NCBI GenBank assembly: GCA_027484425.1
Contig: JAIXSZ010000056.1
Coordinates: 1 to 64,000 of the forward strand
DNA length: 64,000 nt
Source of the DNA: Sphingobacteriales bacterium
GTDB lineage: Bacteria > Bacteroidota > Bacteroidia > Chitinophagales > Chitinophagaceae
Direction: 5' to 3'
Shown here: positions 44,144-53,052 of the stretch, piece by piece
Layout of the letters: each line of letters begins with the position of its first letter
Numbering within the stretch: position 1 is the first letter of the stretch
Made by a program: the position numbers and the translations under genes
The notes under the pieces: generated by a model
What the model saw: only the letters and a program-made list of their open reading frames with translations
What the model was told of the DNA's origin: nothing
Database searches by the model: none

Positions 44144-45261
44144 AATTTTTGTATCACTATATCCACTTCTTCTTTAGTATTGTGCTTACTAAATGAAAAC
44201 CGAATAGGTACTACCTCTGTTGAATTACCTTCATTTATTGCTTTTATCACATGACTTACTGAGTTCGCACCGCTGGTACAAGCACTACCTCCACTTACAC
44301 ATATACCCGCCATATCTAGGTTAAACAAAAGCATTTCTGCCATTTCAGATAATGGGAACGAAACATTTAATACTGTATACAAGCTGTCGCCAAAAGTATC
44401 TCCATTAAAAGTTATATCCTTAAAGTTATCTCGAAGTTGTTCGGCCATATATAACTTTAATCCTCGCACATGCTCACTATCTTTTTCATAGCCAACACTA
44501 GCAATATCTAATGCTTTTGCAAAACCTACTATACCATACAGATTTTCAGTGCCAGCCCTTAAGTTTCTTTCCTGCGACCCTCCATTCAAGTAGGGTTTTA
44601 TGGTCACGTCATGATTTACGTACAAGATACCCACTCCCTTAGGCCCATGAAATTTATGTGCAGCTCCATTAATAAAATGTACATGCATATTCTTAAGGTC
44701 TATAGGGTAATGCCCTACTGTTTGCACAGTATCACTATGAAATATTGCGTCATATTTCTTACATATTTCACCTACTGCTTTAATATCTAGCAAGTTGCCA
44801 ATTTCATTATTGGCATGCATTAAGGTTACAATTGTGCGCTCCTTGCTGGTCGCTATTAGTTCTTCAAGATGATTAAGGTCTATGTGACCTTTGTCAGTAA
44901 GCTTTACAAAGCTTAAACGAGCTTGACCTGAATGTGCCAGATATTCTACAGTATGTAGCGTAGCATGATGCTCGATTGGGGATGTTATAATATGCCCACA
45001 TCCCAAATCTCTAATAGCTGCATTTATAGCAGTGTTTGTGCTTTCTGTACCTCCTGAAGTAAAGAATATTTCACCAGGTGTAACATTAAGAGTTTTTGCT
45101 ACAGACTTTCTAGCATTCTCTATAGCCATTTTTGTTTCACGACCATATGAATAAACCGAAGAGGGATTACCAAATTTTTCGGTCAAATATGGCATCATTG
45201 CCTGCAATACTTCTGGATCTAGAGAGGTAGTTGCAGCATTGTCGAAATAAATACGGCTCAT
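44128..45261 (-). CDS. Cysteine desulfurase (NifS/IscS family)
   Basis: 377 aa from the ATG at 45261. PLP enzyme that removes sulfur from cysteine for iron-sulfur clusters or tRNA thiolation. PLP Lys203 is in AAHKFHGPKG, and the active Cys328 in GGSACTSGA; SGGTESTNTAIN and HHATLHTVE are family markers. The frame is open to 45285, but the -7 element TATTTTTG at 45283-45290 sits there, so the ATG at 45261 is right. No iscU or mnmA neighbours. Confidence 0.94.
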   Translation of the reverse strand: MSRIYFDNAATTSLDPEVLQAMMPYLTEKFGNPSSVYSYGRETKMAIENARKSVAKTLNVTPGEIFFTSGGTESTNTAINAAIRDLGCGHIITSPIEHHATLHTVEYLAHSGQARLSFVKLTDKGHIDLNHLEELIATSKERTIVTLMHANNEIGNLLDIKAVGEICKKYDAIFHSDTVQTVGHYPIDLKNMHVHFINGAAHKFHGPKGVGILYVNHDVTIKPYLNGGSQERNLRAGTENLYGIVGFAKALDIASVGYEKDSEHVRGLKLYMAEQLRDNFKDITFNGDTFGDSLYTVLNVSFPLSEMAEMLLFNLDMAGICVSGGSACTSGANSVSHVIKAINEGNSTEVVPIRFSFSKHNTKEEVDIVIQKLKELI

Positions 45262-45282
45262 TAATTTTAGTAATTTGGAGTG

Positions 45283-45290
45283 CAAAAATA
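45283..45290 (-). promoter_or_regulatory. -7 promoter element of the desulfurase gene
   Basis: Minus strand TATTTTTG, exact TAnnTTTG match, 21 bases upstream of the ATG at 45261; it settles the start choice. Confidence 0.65.
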
Positions 45291-45339
45291 ACCGAATAAA
45301 TCAGTTTTGCTGCTAAATGATAATAATTGGCACATAAAA

Positions 45340-46041
45340 TCAGAACCCTCTCATCTTCCAAACACCATACATGGCCTCTTTGATGATGTTGCCCGACATT
45401 TTTGACACACCTTCTTTACGGTCACGAAAGGTGATTGGCACTTCTCCTATTTTGAAACCTAATTTCCAAGCTCTGTATTTCATTTCTATCTGAAATGCAT
45501 AACCTACAAAATGCACATTATCTAGTGGGATAGTACTGAGTACTTTGCGACTATAACACACAAAACCAGCGGTTGGGTCTTCTACAGGCATCCATGTTAT
45601 CATTTTGGTATAAAGAGCCCCACCCTTCGATATGAATATTCTGTCCCAAGGCCAGTTTACTACTTTACCGCCCTTGGTATATCTAGACCCTACTACCATA
45701 TCTGAGCCTTTCTGACAGGCATCGTACAATCTGCTCAAGTCTTCAGGATCATGAGAAAAATCTGCATCCATCTCAAAAATAAATTCGTAGTCTCTTTCAA
45801 GAGCCCATTTAAATCCAGCTATGTATGCAGTGCCCAATCCAAGTTTCCCTTTACGCTCTAGGATGAATAAACGATTTGTAAATTCGTTTTGTAGTTGCTT
45901 CACTATTGCAGCGGTACCGTCGGGCGAACCATCATCTACAATCAATACATGATATTGCCCAGACAATGACATCACCTTGCGAATGATATTTTCAATATTC
46001 TCCTTCTCGTTATAGGTCGGTATAATAACTAACTTCTTCAA
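45340..46041 (-). CDS. Polyprenol monophosphomannose synthase (GT2)
   Basis: 233 aa GT-A glycosyltransferase of the dolichol-phosphate mannosyltransferase type, without the membrane helices of larger forms. It moves mannose from GDP-mannose to a polyprenyl phosphate. Features: VIIPTYNEKENIENII, VDDGSPDGTAAIV, the DxD in EMDADFSHDPEDL, and RDRKEGVSKMSGN. Product could feed membrane-embedded GT-C transferases. It lies 62 bases after the exonuclease gene, possibly in one operon with mpl. Confidence 0.92.
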   Translation of the reverse strand: MKKLVIIPTYNEKENIENIIRKVMSLSGQYHVLIVDDGSPDGTAAIVKQLQNEFTNRLFILERKGKLGLGTAYIAGFKWALERDYEFIFEMDADFSHDPEDLSRLYDACQKGSDMVVGSRYTKGGKVVNWPWDRIFISKGGALYTKMITWMPVEDPTAGFVCYSRKVLSTIPLDNVHFVGYAFQIEMKYRAWKLGFKIGEVPITFRDRKEGVSKMSGNIIKEAMYGVWKMRGF

Positions 46042-46103
46042 TCAAGCGTTCAGATTAGATGGCAAAATAATGATTTAGTTACTAATTAGGTCTAAAATAA
46101 ATG

Positions 46104-46889
46104 CTAAACTTTTAAACCAGATTTTTTCAACTTCATTCTATTCAGAATTTCAGATATTTTCTGCTTCGTATGCAATGCAAAATCAGCTTGCATCATCCAA
46201 TCGTAGTATTGTGGTTCTGCATTGAAAATATCTTCTACTCTCCTCCCCTTGTGTTTTCCAAAATTAAAAACAGGATGCCCATCTTTTATAACAATCCTGC
46301 GGGCATAGTCTACATATTCATCAGTATGGGTAAACTGGTGCAACGCTGCCACATCAGTACCTATTGTTTCATACCTATTCAGTTGTGCTTCTAGCACTTC
46401 TATTGTAGCATCTATATCAGCTTCAGCACTATGAGCATTGGTCAATTCTTTCTTACAATAAAAACTATAAGCTGCACTCAGTGTGCGTGCTTCCATTTTA
46501 AAGAATATCTGTTGCACATCTATCATGTGTCGCTCAGTAAAATCTACATTGATACCAACCCTAAGAAACTCTTCTGCTAGCAATGGCAAATCAAACTTGC
46601 TGGAATTATACCCACCTAAGTCACATCCCTTCATCCAGTCATATAGTTGGTGGGCAATATGTTTGAAAGTTGGACAGTTTTTTACATCTTCATCAGAAAT
46701 ACCATGAATAGCTGTAACCTCTGGAGGTATCGGTATTCCTGGGTTTATTCGCTTTACGTATTTATCTCTCTTTCCTTCTGGTAATATTTTCACAAACGCC
46801 AGTTCCACTATACGGTCCTTCACATTATCTGTACCAGTGGTTTCAAGATCAAAAAATACTATGGGTCGCTTCAGTGCTAGTGCTGGCAT
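46104..46889 (-). CDS. DEDDh 3'-5' exonuclease (DNA polymerase III epsilon-like)
   Basis: 261 aa. Exonuclease fold with the first motif IVFFDLETTG (D and E ligands), then RIVELAFVKI and the third motif AHSAEADIDATIEV carrying the His/Asp of a DEDDh nuclease. The last 60 residues (HPVFNFGKHKGRRVEDIFN) form the extra domain often seen in Bacteroidota members. It degrades DNA or RNA ends; whether it proofreads is unknown. It starts only 2 bases after the mpl stop codon, so the two are cotranscribed. Confidence 0.9.
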   Translation of the reverse strand: MPALALKRPIVFFDLETTGTDNVKDRIVELAFVKILPEGKRDKYVKRINPGIPIPPEVTAIHGISDEDVKNCPTFKHIAHQLYDWMKGCDLGGYNSSKFDLPLLAEEFLRVGINVDFTERHMIDVQQIFFKMEARTLSAAYSFYCKKELTNAHSAEADIDATIEVLEAQLNRYETIGTDVAALHQFTHTDEYVDYARRIVIKDGHPVFNFGKHKGRRVEDIFNAEPQYYDWMMQADFALHTKQKISEILNRMKLKKSGLKV

Positions 46890-46891
46890 GA

Positions 46892-48262
46892 TTAGTGTAT
46901 ATTCTTTTGCGAACTTACGTTATTCCAATCAATTCCATCGTATGTACCTGAACTCATTAGCAACAAAAAAACAGGTTGCACAGCGGTACTTATCTTTTCA
47001 GTCACAAGTTTTTCCAACTGATTGCGATTGTCACATACTATAAGGTCTTCCTTTTTAAAGTATTGTTTTACTGTATCAGTAGAAATAGCAGGTAATCCTT
47101 TCAATTGAAGTGCATGATGACTGAAGAAAACAATTGCATCATCAGCACTATTCATGCTACCAGTATACTCTGTCAAAAACTTTTCATTCAAACTACTATA
47201 GGTATGCAACTCAAAGACTGCCACAAGGCGATGTTCAGGATAGGCCTCTCTCACCGCATTTAGAGTCGCTTTTAACTTACTGGGGGCATGCGCAAAATCG
47301 CGGTATACCAGCAACCCCGGCTCTTCCTTTACCTTTTCTAATCTACGGGCTGCACCCGTAAAACTTGCGATTGCGGTATAGCACGCCTGCTCTGTTACCC
47401 CCAATTCCATGCATACATCAATAGCCGCTTGCATATTCAGCAAGTTGTGTCTGCCAAATACCGATACACTTACTGGCCCATTTGCGGTATCCATTACCGG
47501 GTAGCCATTTTGGTAATGAAAAGGTGGTGTTTGGTAAGGCATTGCGGCAACTTCTTTACCCGCAGTAGTTATTACTCTACATACTTCATCATCTTCACTG
47601 TTGTAAAATACCTTAGTACCTTTTTCCATTCCTTGCAGATACTGTTCAAACTGATTAAAGTATATCTCGTAAGTGGGAAACACATTGATATGATCCCAAG
47701 CTATACCGCTCAAAACACTAATATGTGGGTGGTAGAAAAATATTTTGGGTCTCTTCTCCTCTGCCGACGCGGGATATTCGTCACCCTCTAACACTATAAT
47801 TGGAGCATCGGATAGCTTCACTGATTGATCGAAACCAGCTACACGTGCCCCTACCAGATAATCAAAATCTATGCCTTCATGTTTAAGTATATGCATTATC
47901 ATGGAGGTTATTGTGGTTTTACCATGACTACCCGCTACTACTACCCTTTTCTTATTTTTACTCACTTCATATACATACTCGGGAAACGAGAAAACAGGAA
48001 TACCCGCATTTTTTGCAGCAATAAGTTCAGGATTATCTGCCTTAGCATGCATTCCCAGCACTACTGCATCTAACTGATTAGTTATTTTCTCAGGAAACCA
48101 ACCATAACTGCTCGGTAATAAACCTTCGTTTTCAAGATTACTTTTAGCTGGATCTGTTATATCATCATCACTTCCAGTAATGGTATATCCTTTACGGTGA
48201 AGAGCCAAAGCCAATTGATGCATAATAGCACCACCAATAGCAATAAAATGTATGTTCTGCAT
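46892..48262 (-). CDS. mpl: UDP-MurNAc:L-Ala-gamma-D-Glu-meso-DAP ligase
   Basis: 456 aa Mur ligase that reattaches recycled tripeptide to UDP-MurNAc during peptidoglycan recycling. The start IHFIAIGGAIMHQLALALH, the ATP loop GSHGKTTITSM and DFAHAPSKLKATLNAVREAY identify Mpl rather than MurC. It has its own promoter (48295-48302) and is followed at once by the exonuclease gene. Confidence 0.94.
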   Translation of the reverse strand: MQNIHFIAIGGAIMHQLALALHRKGYTITGSDDDITDPAKSNLENEGLLPSSYGWFPEKITNQLDAVVLGMHAKADNPELIAAKNAGIPVFSFPEYVYEVSKNKKRVVVAGSHGKTTITSMIMHILKHEGIDFDYLVGARVAGFDQSVKLSDAPIIVLEGDEYPASAEEKRPKIFFYHPHISVLSGIAWDHINVFPTYEIYFNQFEQYLQGMEKGTKVFYNSEDDEVCRVITTAGKEVAAMPYQTPPFHYQNGYPVMDTANGPVSVSVFGRHNLLNMQAAIDVCMELGVTEQACYTAIASFTGAARRLEKVKEEPGLLVYRDFAHAPSKLKATLNAVREAYPEHRLVAVFELHTYSSLNEKFLTEYTGSMNSADDAIVFFSHHALQLKGLPAISTDTVKQYFKKEDLIVCDNRNQLEKLVTEKISTAVQPVFLLLMSSGTYDGIDWNNVSSQKNIH

Positions 48263-48294
48263 GTTTTGTTTTTGTCTTTTTATGTATCTTCGTA

Positions 48295-48302
48295 CAAAGT
48301 TA
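48295..48302 (-). promoter_or_regulatory. -7 promoter element of mpl
   Basis: Minus strand TAACTTTG matches TAnnTTTG, 32 bases upstream of the mpl ATG. Confidence 0.6.
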
Positions 48303-48336
48303 ATCGAGCTTTTTACTATTCATAATCTAATTAATC

Positions 48337-48471
48337 ATGCAGTTTTTAACTCAAGTAAAACGTTTTGTGCCGCTAATAGCTGTTGTAGCGCTTGTTATGT
48401 TTGCGTCATGTGGTACTAAGAAATACGGATGCCCAGGGCATATGTTTACACCTCCTACATTGTTAAAGTAA
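48337..48471 (+). CDS. Tiny lipoprotein, 44 residues
   Basis: A complete 44-aa frame with a lipoprotein signal peptide (RFVPLIAVVALVMFASC) and lipobox FASC, then GTKKYGCPGHMFTPPTLLK. The mature peptide would have only 20 residues, with two Cys. It is too short for usual gene-length cut-offs. The good signal sequence and the terminator directly after it (48527) support a real gene. It is divergent from mpl. Small lipoproteins of this shape are known to me from other Bacteroidota, with no function assigned. Confidence 0.75.
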   Translation: MQFLTQVKRFVPLIAVVALVMFASCGTKKYGCPGHMFTPPTLLK

Positions 48472-48526
48472 CTAGTAATTTTAGTTTTATTACTAAAAAT
48501 GCTGTTGCTTCCAAAATTACTGAATT

Positions 48527-48556
48527 AAAAGAGTATGCTAAACCGTACTCTTTTTT
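48527..48556 (+). terminator. Terminator of the tiny lipoprotein gene
   Basis: AAAAGAGTA (48527-48535) pairs with TACTCTTTT (48546-48554) followed by TT, 56 bases after the stop codon. Confidence 0.88.
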
Positions 48557-48627
48557 CGTGTTGATTAACTAAACTTTCTTTTGAAAGTTTAACCCTCTAC
48601 TTCTACACTGAGCAAGCATCACATTCA

Positions 48628-49407
48628 TTATTCCTTGCCCATGGCAGCCATCTTCATAGAGGTAGCCGTCTCGTTACCCAAATAATTGTCTATTGTACGT
48701 TCTACCAAATATATGAGCGGAGTTAGTACTAGCGCCATTGTAAATTTATAAGAATAGTTCACCAAACAAATGGCTATCACTCGCTGATAACTCCAGTCTT
48801 TCCCAATTTTAAATGCAATAAAAAGAACTATAAAACTGTCTACCAGTTGCGACACAACAGTAGAACCTGTAGCTCTTAACCATACTTTTTTATCTCCTGT
48901 TTGCTTTTTTATTTTATGAAACACCCATACATCAACAAACTGACTTACCAAAAAGGCTGCAATACTGCCTGCTATTATCCATAGCCCTTGTCCAAAAACC
49001 CCATCAAATGCTGCTTGCATATCTGGAACACCATTGGCTTTCTGGCTACCCGTCCAAAATGAGGTATCTGGTGGAATGCTAATTGAGACATAAAACATGA
49101 GAAAAGCGTAGCATATCAAACCAACAGCAATATAAGAAATACGCCGCACAGCTTTAGGTCCATAATACTCGTTTACAATATCTGTTACTATAAACTCCAG
49201 TGGCCAAAGTAATACACCACAAGTAAGTGTAAAGGTCAGACCAGACTCTCCCAACAACGAAAATGGCTTTGGTGTTAGCCCAAATACACGCTCCAACGAA
49301 AACAATTTACCCCCTATGCACTCAGCTATTAGTGCATTGGCTACAAAAAAAGAAGCTATTATTAAGAAAAGTTTTGTGGGCTTGTCATTTAGAATTTTTT
49401 GTATCAT
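48628..49407 (-). CDS. Queuosine precursor transporter (YhhQ/VUT family)
   Basis: 259 aa integral membrane protein with about six transmembrane segments. The conserved FIVTDIVNEYYGPKAVR block and the final KFTMALVLTPLIYLVE region identify the VUT/YhhQ family, which imports queuosine precursors (preQ0, preQ1 or queuine). Other queuosine genes are not in the window. No riboswitch-like structure is evident in the 83 bases before it. Confidence 0.92.
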   Translation of the reverse strand: MIQKILNDKPTKLFLIIASFFVANALIAECIGGKLFSLERVFGLTPKPFSLLGESGLTFTLTCGVLLWPLEFIVTDIVNEYYGPKAVRRISYIAVGLICYAFLMFYVSISIPPDTSFWTGSQKANGVPDMQAAFDGVFGQGLWIIAGSIAAFLVSQFVDVWVFHKIKKQTGDKKVWLRATGSTVVSQLVDSFIVLFIAFKIGKDWSYQRVIAICLVNYSYKFTMALVLTPLIYLVERTIDNYLGNETATSMKMAAMGKE

Positions 49408-49490
49408 ACAATATCTGCAAACATTATCAATATAGTTTAGAATAAAGCCACATCAAACACAATATACTCGCCTAGTACCCTGGGTACTGT

Positions 49491-50576
49491 TTAAGCTTTG
49501 GTTTTCATGCTTATACCTACAGTATAAGCCCTCCATTTGTCAATTACAGCTGCCATATCATCAGGTAGTTCAGAATTGAAATGTGCCGTTTCTTTCGTGT
49601 CAGGATGTACAAAACCCAATTCTTTTGCATGCAATGCATGCCTTTGAAGTACACTAAAGCAATTATCTATAAACTGTTTATACTTACTAAAAACAGTTCC
49701 TTTTACTATTCTATCGCCACCATACGTCATATCATTAAACAACGGGTGTCCAATATATTTCATATGAACCCTTATCTGATGTGTTCTACCTGTCTCAAGT
49801 CTGAGCTCTACTAATGTAACGTAGTTAAATCGCTCTAATACCTTATAGTGAGTAGTGGCATCCTTGCCATAGTCCCCGTCAGGAAAAGCGTCCATTATTT
49901 TTCTGAATCTGAGATTCCTACCAATGTTTGCATGAATAGTACCTTCATCCTCTGGTAAATCACCCCAAACCAATGCAATATAACGCCTGTATACAGTATG
50001 TTTTTTGAACTGAGCAGCAAGGTGCTGCATAGCTTGTTCTGTCTTACCTATCACCACCAACCCTGTAGTATCTTTGTCTATTCTATGTACAAGCCCTACC
50101 CTATGTAAATTACTAATCTCAACATTTCCTTGCTGCAAATAATAAGATAACCCATTTATTAGAGTGCCACTATAATTGCCACAACCGGGATGAACCACCA
50201 TACCTGCTGGTTTGTTAATAATCATCAGGCTATCATCTTCGTAAGTAATGTTAAGTGGAATATTCTCAGGTACAATCTCCTGACTTTCGGGCCTTCGAGT
50301 TTCAAATACAACGATTACGTCATTAGGTTTTACCTTATAGTTGGCTTTTATAACTTCATCGTTTACTAATATAAAACCTTCATCAATGGCTTGCTGCACT
50401 TTATTACGTGTAGCTCCTTCCAACCTGTGCATCATAAATTTGTCAATGCGCAGTGGTTCTTGTCGTTTTTCTATTACTATTCGTAACCTTACTACTGGCT
50501 CATCACCTGACTCGTTACTATCCAATTCGGGGTCTTCTTCATCCCAAATGTCCTCAATATCATTTTCATTAGACAT
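49491..50576 (-). CDS. rluD: RluD-like 23S rRNA pseudouridine synthase
   Basis: 361 aa. Isomerises uridines in 23S rRNA helix 69 or a related site. N-terminal acidic tail (1-30), then an S4 domain (about 41-95: LRIDKFMMHRLEGATRNKV), and the catalytic domain with Asp167 in HRIDKDTTG, and LETGRTHQIRVHM. It is the family's most likely member of the RluA group; exact target sites cannot be told from sequence. Promoter TATCTTTG lies 4 bases before the ATG. Confidence 0.92.
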   Translation of the reverse strand: MSNENDIEDIWDEEDPELDSNESGDEPVVRLRIVIEKRQEPLRIDKFMMHRLEGATRNKVQQAIDEGFILVNDEVIKANYKVKPNDVIVVFETRRPESQEIVPENIPLNITYEDDSLMIINKPAGMVVHPGCGNYSGTLINGLSYYLQQGNVEISNLHRVGLVHRIDKDTTGLVVIGKTEQAMQHLAAQFKKHTVYRRYIALVWGDLPEDEGTIHANIGRNLRFRKIMDAFPDGDYGKDATTHYKVLERFNYVTLVELRLETGRTHQIRVHMKYIGHPLFNDMTYGGDRIVKGTVFSKYKQFIDNCFSVLQRHALHAKELGFVHPDTKETAHFNSELPDDMAAVIDKWRAYTVGISMKTKA

Positions 50577-50580
50577 CCTG

Positions 50581-50588
50581 CAAAGATA
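50581..50588 (-). promoter_or_regulatory. -7 promoter element of rluD
   Basis: Minus strand TATCTTTG, exact TAnnTTTG match, ending 4 bases from the ATG, so the mRNA should be leaderless or nearly so. Confidence 0.75.
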
Positions 50589-50699
50589 TAGTGTAATAAC
50601 CTTTTTAGCTGCACGAGTATTTCTTGAAAAATTATTTATATTGCGTATTATTAAATACAGCTATTCACGATAATTGCTTAGACTTTTTCAATCTCCCTG

Positions 50700-51284
50700 A
50701 TGAAAAAAATTAGAATTTACCCACCCATTCAGCTAAAAAAACCTAAAGCAGGCCATTTGCTTATTGCCGAGCCATTGCTTAATGATGATCATTTTACCAG
50801 AGCAGTGATACTACTGTGTGAACACAGTAACGAAGGATCTGTTGGTTTTATATTGAACCAACCATCAGATTTCGAATTGCAAGACTTATTAAAAGACATC
50901 ACAGGAAAAGCTCATGTCGTTTTTAAAGGAGGTCCTGTGCAAAACAACACGCTACACATGTTGCATAGGATTCCAAATATCCTTGGTGCTGGACTAAAAA
51001 TCGCTAATGGTATATACTGGGGTGGTTCCTTTGATGAAATTGGAGATAATGAATCAATTGGGGTTAAAGGTAGAAATGATCTACGTTTGTTTCTTGGTTA
51101 CTCTGGTTGGGCACCTGGACAACTCGAAAATGAAGTAAAGGAAGGAACTTGGCTGATAGCTACCGCCACTGACGAAATAGTTTTCGATACAAAACATGAA
51201 GATGTATGGAAAAAATCGATCAGTTTACTTGGTGAAAAATATTCATACCTAGCACACATACCAACAGACCCCCAACTAAACTAG
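50700..51284 (+). CDS. YqgE/AlgH family protein (DUF179)
   Basis: 194 aa. A conserved cytoplasmic family seen next to ruvX in many bacteria but here far away from it. Features: KAGHLLIAEPLLNDDHFTRA, LLCEHSNEGSVGFILNQPSD, VFKGGPVQNNTLHMLH and RLFLGYSGWAPGQLENE. No activity has been established; AlgH affects alginate regulation in Pseudomonas. Divergent from rluD across 123 bases. Confidence 0.93.
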   Translation: MKKIRIYPPIQLKKPKAGHLLIAEPLLNDDHFTRAVILLCEHSNEGSVGFILNQPSDFELQDLLKDITGKAHVVFKGGPVQNNTLHMLHRIPNILGAGLKIANGIYWGGSFDEIGDNESIGVKGRNDLRLFLGYSGWAPGQLENEVKEGTWLIATATDEIVFDTKHEDVWKKSISLLGEKYSYLAHIPTDPQLN

Positions 51285-51296
51285 CTGAGGGTCTGT
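51264..51296. terminator. Possible hairpin at the algH end
   Basis: ACAGACCC (51264-51271) pairs with GGGTCTGT (51289-51296), spanning the algH stop codon. The T run is poor (ATTTCTTG), so a terminator role is uncertain. Confidence 0.4.
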
Positions 51297-51315
51297 ATTT
51301 CTTGAGTTTATATTT

Positions 51316-52731
51316 TTACTTAATGTATCCTAGTATTTTCAGCATACTCTGAGGAGTCTGCTCGCGAGCATACAACCAATCTTCTAGATTTCCTTCTTTA
51401 TCATACTCTACAACAATATGTTTGGGTGATGGTATCATACAGTGTTTAATACCACCATATCCAGCCAACTGATCTTGATAAGCACCAGTGTGGAAGAAAC
51501 CAATATAAAGAGGTTCTGTAGTTTTTTCTTTGTCCAGTTTAGGGAGAAACACAGCATTTATGTGTTCCTCAGATGTATAAAAATCATGGCTATCGCAGGT
51601 CAGTCCACCCAAGTGTACTTCCTGATATTCTTTGTCCCATTTATTAATCGGTAACATCAAGAACTTTTCACCAATACCCCATGTGTCAGGTAGTGTAGTA
51701 ATGAAAGAACTATCTATCATATACCAAATTTCTCTGTCGTTCTGCATCTTCTCATCCAGAACGCTGTACACTACAGCACCAGCTTCACCTACTGTAAAAG
51801 AGCCGAACTCAGTATAAATGTCTGGTACAGGAACTTTATTCTTTTTGCAAACAGTTTTAATAGTAGACACTATCTCATTAACCATATAGTTATAGTCATA
51901 ATCGAAATTCAGTGAGTGTTTGATAGGCAATCCTCCACCAATATTCAGCCCTTCTAATTCTGGACAAACTTTTTTCAGTTGGCAATAAAGATTCAATACC
52001 TTATTCAGTTCACTCCAATAATACACATCGTCTTTTATGCCTTTGTTCATAAAGAAATGTAGCATTTTGAGTCTGAACTTGTCATTACCTTTTACCTTGT
52101 CCACATAAAACTCAAGCACATCTCTACTTCTAATGCCCAACCTAGAAGTATAAAAATCGAAAGTAGGCTCTTCTTCAGCAGCTATTCTAATTCCAATATT
52201 TACTGGCTCTTTGGCACGTATAGACTTTTTGTAATCCTCGAATTCGTTTTTGTTGTCAATAATAGGTATTACGTTTTTAAAACCTTCATTGATCAATCTT
52301 GAAATATTACGGGTATACTGCTTGGTTTTAAAACCATTACAGATAATAAAAATATCTTTGGTAATCTTTTTCTTCTTATAAAGCTGCCATATGATGTCGA
52401 TGTCATAAGCAAAAGAAGTTTCAAGATTCACACCATGCTTAAGAGTTTCCTCAACAATAAATGAAAAATGAGAACTCTTCGTACAATAGCAATACATGTA
52501 ATTTCCCTCATACTTATTCTTTCTGATCGCATCAGCAAACATTTTTTTTGCCTTATTGATCTGCATGCCAATTTTTGGCAGAAAAGTTAGTTTGAAGGGA
52601 GTACCATATTTATCAATTAACGATTTGATATCAACCCCATTGAACACAAGGTTTTCATTGTCGTTTACATCAAAACCCTCTTGAGGAAAATGGAAAGTCT
52701 GGTGTACGAGGTCAGTATATGTATTGTTCAT
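51316..52731 (-). CDS. Arginine decarboxylase-like PLP enzyme (alanine racemase fold)
   Basis: 471 aa. Fold-type III PLP enzyme, the short form annotated as arginine decarboxylase (SpeA-like) in Bacteroidota; it should start polyamine synthesis. PLP Lys85 is in YCTKSSHFSF; GLNIGGGLPIKH provides the phosphate loop and YTEFGSFTVGEAG the Glu that binds the pyridine N; CDSHDFYT has the second-subunit Cys/Asp. Substrate (arginine, or another diamino acid such as carboxynorspermidine) is not settled by sequence. Confidence 0.88.
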   Translation of the reverse strand: MNNTYTDLVHQTFHFPQEGFDVNDNENLVFNGVDIKSLIDKYGTPFKLTFLPKIGMQINKAKKMFADAIRKNKYEGNYMYCYCTKSSHFSFIVEETLKHGVNLETSFAYDIDIIWQLYKKKKITKDIFIICNGFKTKQYTRNISRLINEGFKNVIPIIDNKNEFEDYKKSIRAKEPVNIGIRIAAEEEPTFDFYTSRLGIRSRDVLEFYVDKVKGNDKFRLKMLHFFMNKGIKDDVYYWSELNKVLNLYCQLKKVCPELEGLNIGGGLPIKHSLNFDYDYNYMVNEIVSTIKTVCKKNKVPVPDIYTEFGSFTVGEAGAVVYSVLDEKMQNDREIWYMIDSSFITTLPDTWGIGEKFLMLPINKWDKEYQEVHLGGLTCDSHDFYTSEEHINAVFLPKLDKEKTTEPLYIGFFHTGAYQDQLAGYGGIKHCMIPSPKHIVVEYDKEGNLEDWLYAREQTPQSMLKILGYIK

Positions 52732-52780
52732 TTATTATCAACTAGATAATGGTTGTGAGCAGAAAGTCTTTATTACCCTA

Positions 52781-52788
52781 CAAAAATA
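52781..52788 (-). promoter_or_regulatory. -7 promoter element of the decarboxylase gene
   Basis: Minus strand TATTTTTG matches TAnnTTTG, about 50 bases upstream of the ATG. Confidence 0.5.
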
Positions 52789-52890
52789 ACTATTTGGAAG
52801 TATCAAAACAGATTTTTTTAGAAAATAATACTGGAATGATAAAATCCATTTTTTCGTTAGTCTAATTCACATTCAATCAGTACTACAACA

Positions 52891-52924
52891 AAAAAAGCCT
52901 GCGTATATAACGTAGGCTTTTTTT
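52891..52924 (-). terminator. Terminator of the tRNA-Arg gene
   Basis: AAAAAAGCCTGCGT (52891-52904) pairs with ACGTAGGCTTTTTT (52910-52923), one G-T pair. On the minus strand it lies directly downstream of the tRNA and ends in T residues. Confidence 0.9.
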
Positions 52925-52930
52925 ATTCTG

Positions 52931-53004
52931 TGATCCGGATTGGATTCGAACCAATGACCCCCAGCTTAGAAGGCTGATGCTCTATCCAGCTGAGCTACCG
53001 GACC
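52931..53004 (-). tRNA. tRNA-Arg (anticodon UCU)
   Basis: A 74-base cloverleaf on the minus strand. Acceptor arm GGTCCGG with CCGGATC (one G-U), D arm GCTC/GAGC, anticodon stem TCAGC/GCTGG around the loop CTTCTAA, giving anticodon TCT, and T arm ATTGG-TTCGAAT-CCAAT. Discriminator base A; CCA is not encoded and must be added. It has its own promoter and terminator. Confidence 0.96.
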
Positions 53005-53030
53005 AGCTGCTGGAATTTTTTTATGAGGTG

Positions 53031-53038
53031 CAAAGGTA
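53031..53038 (-). promoter_or_regulatory. -7 promoter element of tRNA-Arg
   Basis: Minus strand TACCTTTG, exact TAnnTTTG match, 26 bases upstream of the mature tRNA 5' end. Confidence 0.75.
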
Positions 53039-53052
53039 GTAAAAAAATCTTA

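Noticed and set aside
49408-49490. preQ1 riboswitch before the queuosine precursor transporter
   Set aside because: The 83-base gap shows no H-type pseudoknot pattern or conserved preQ1 loop that I could identify.
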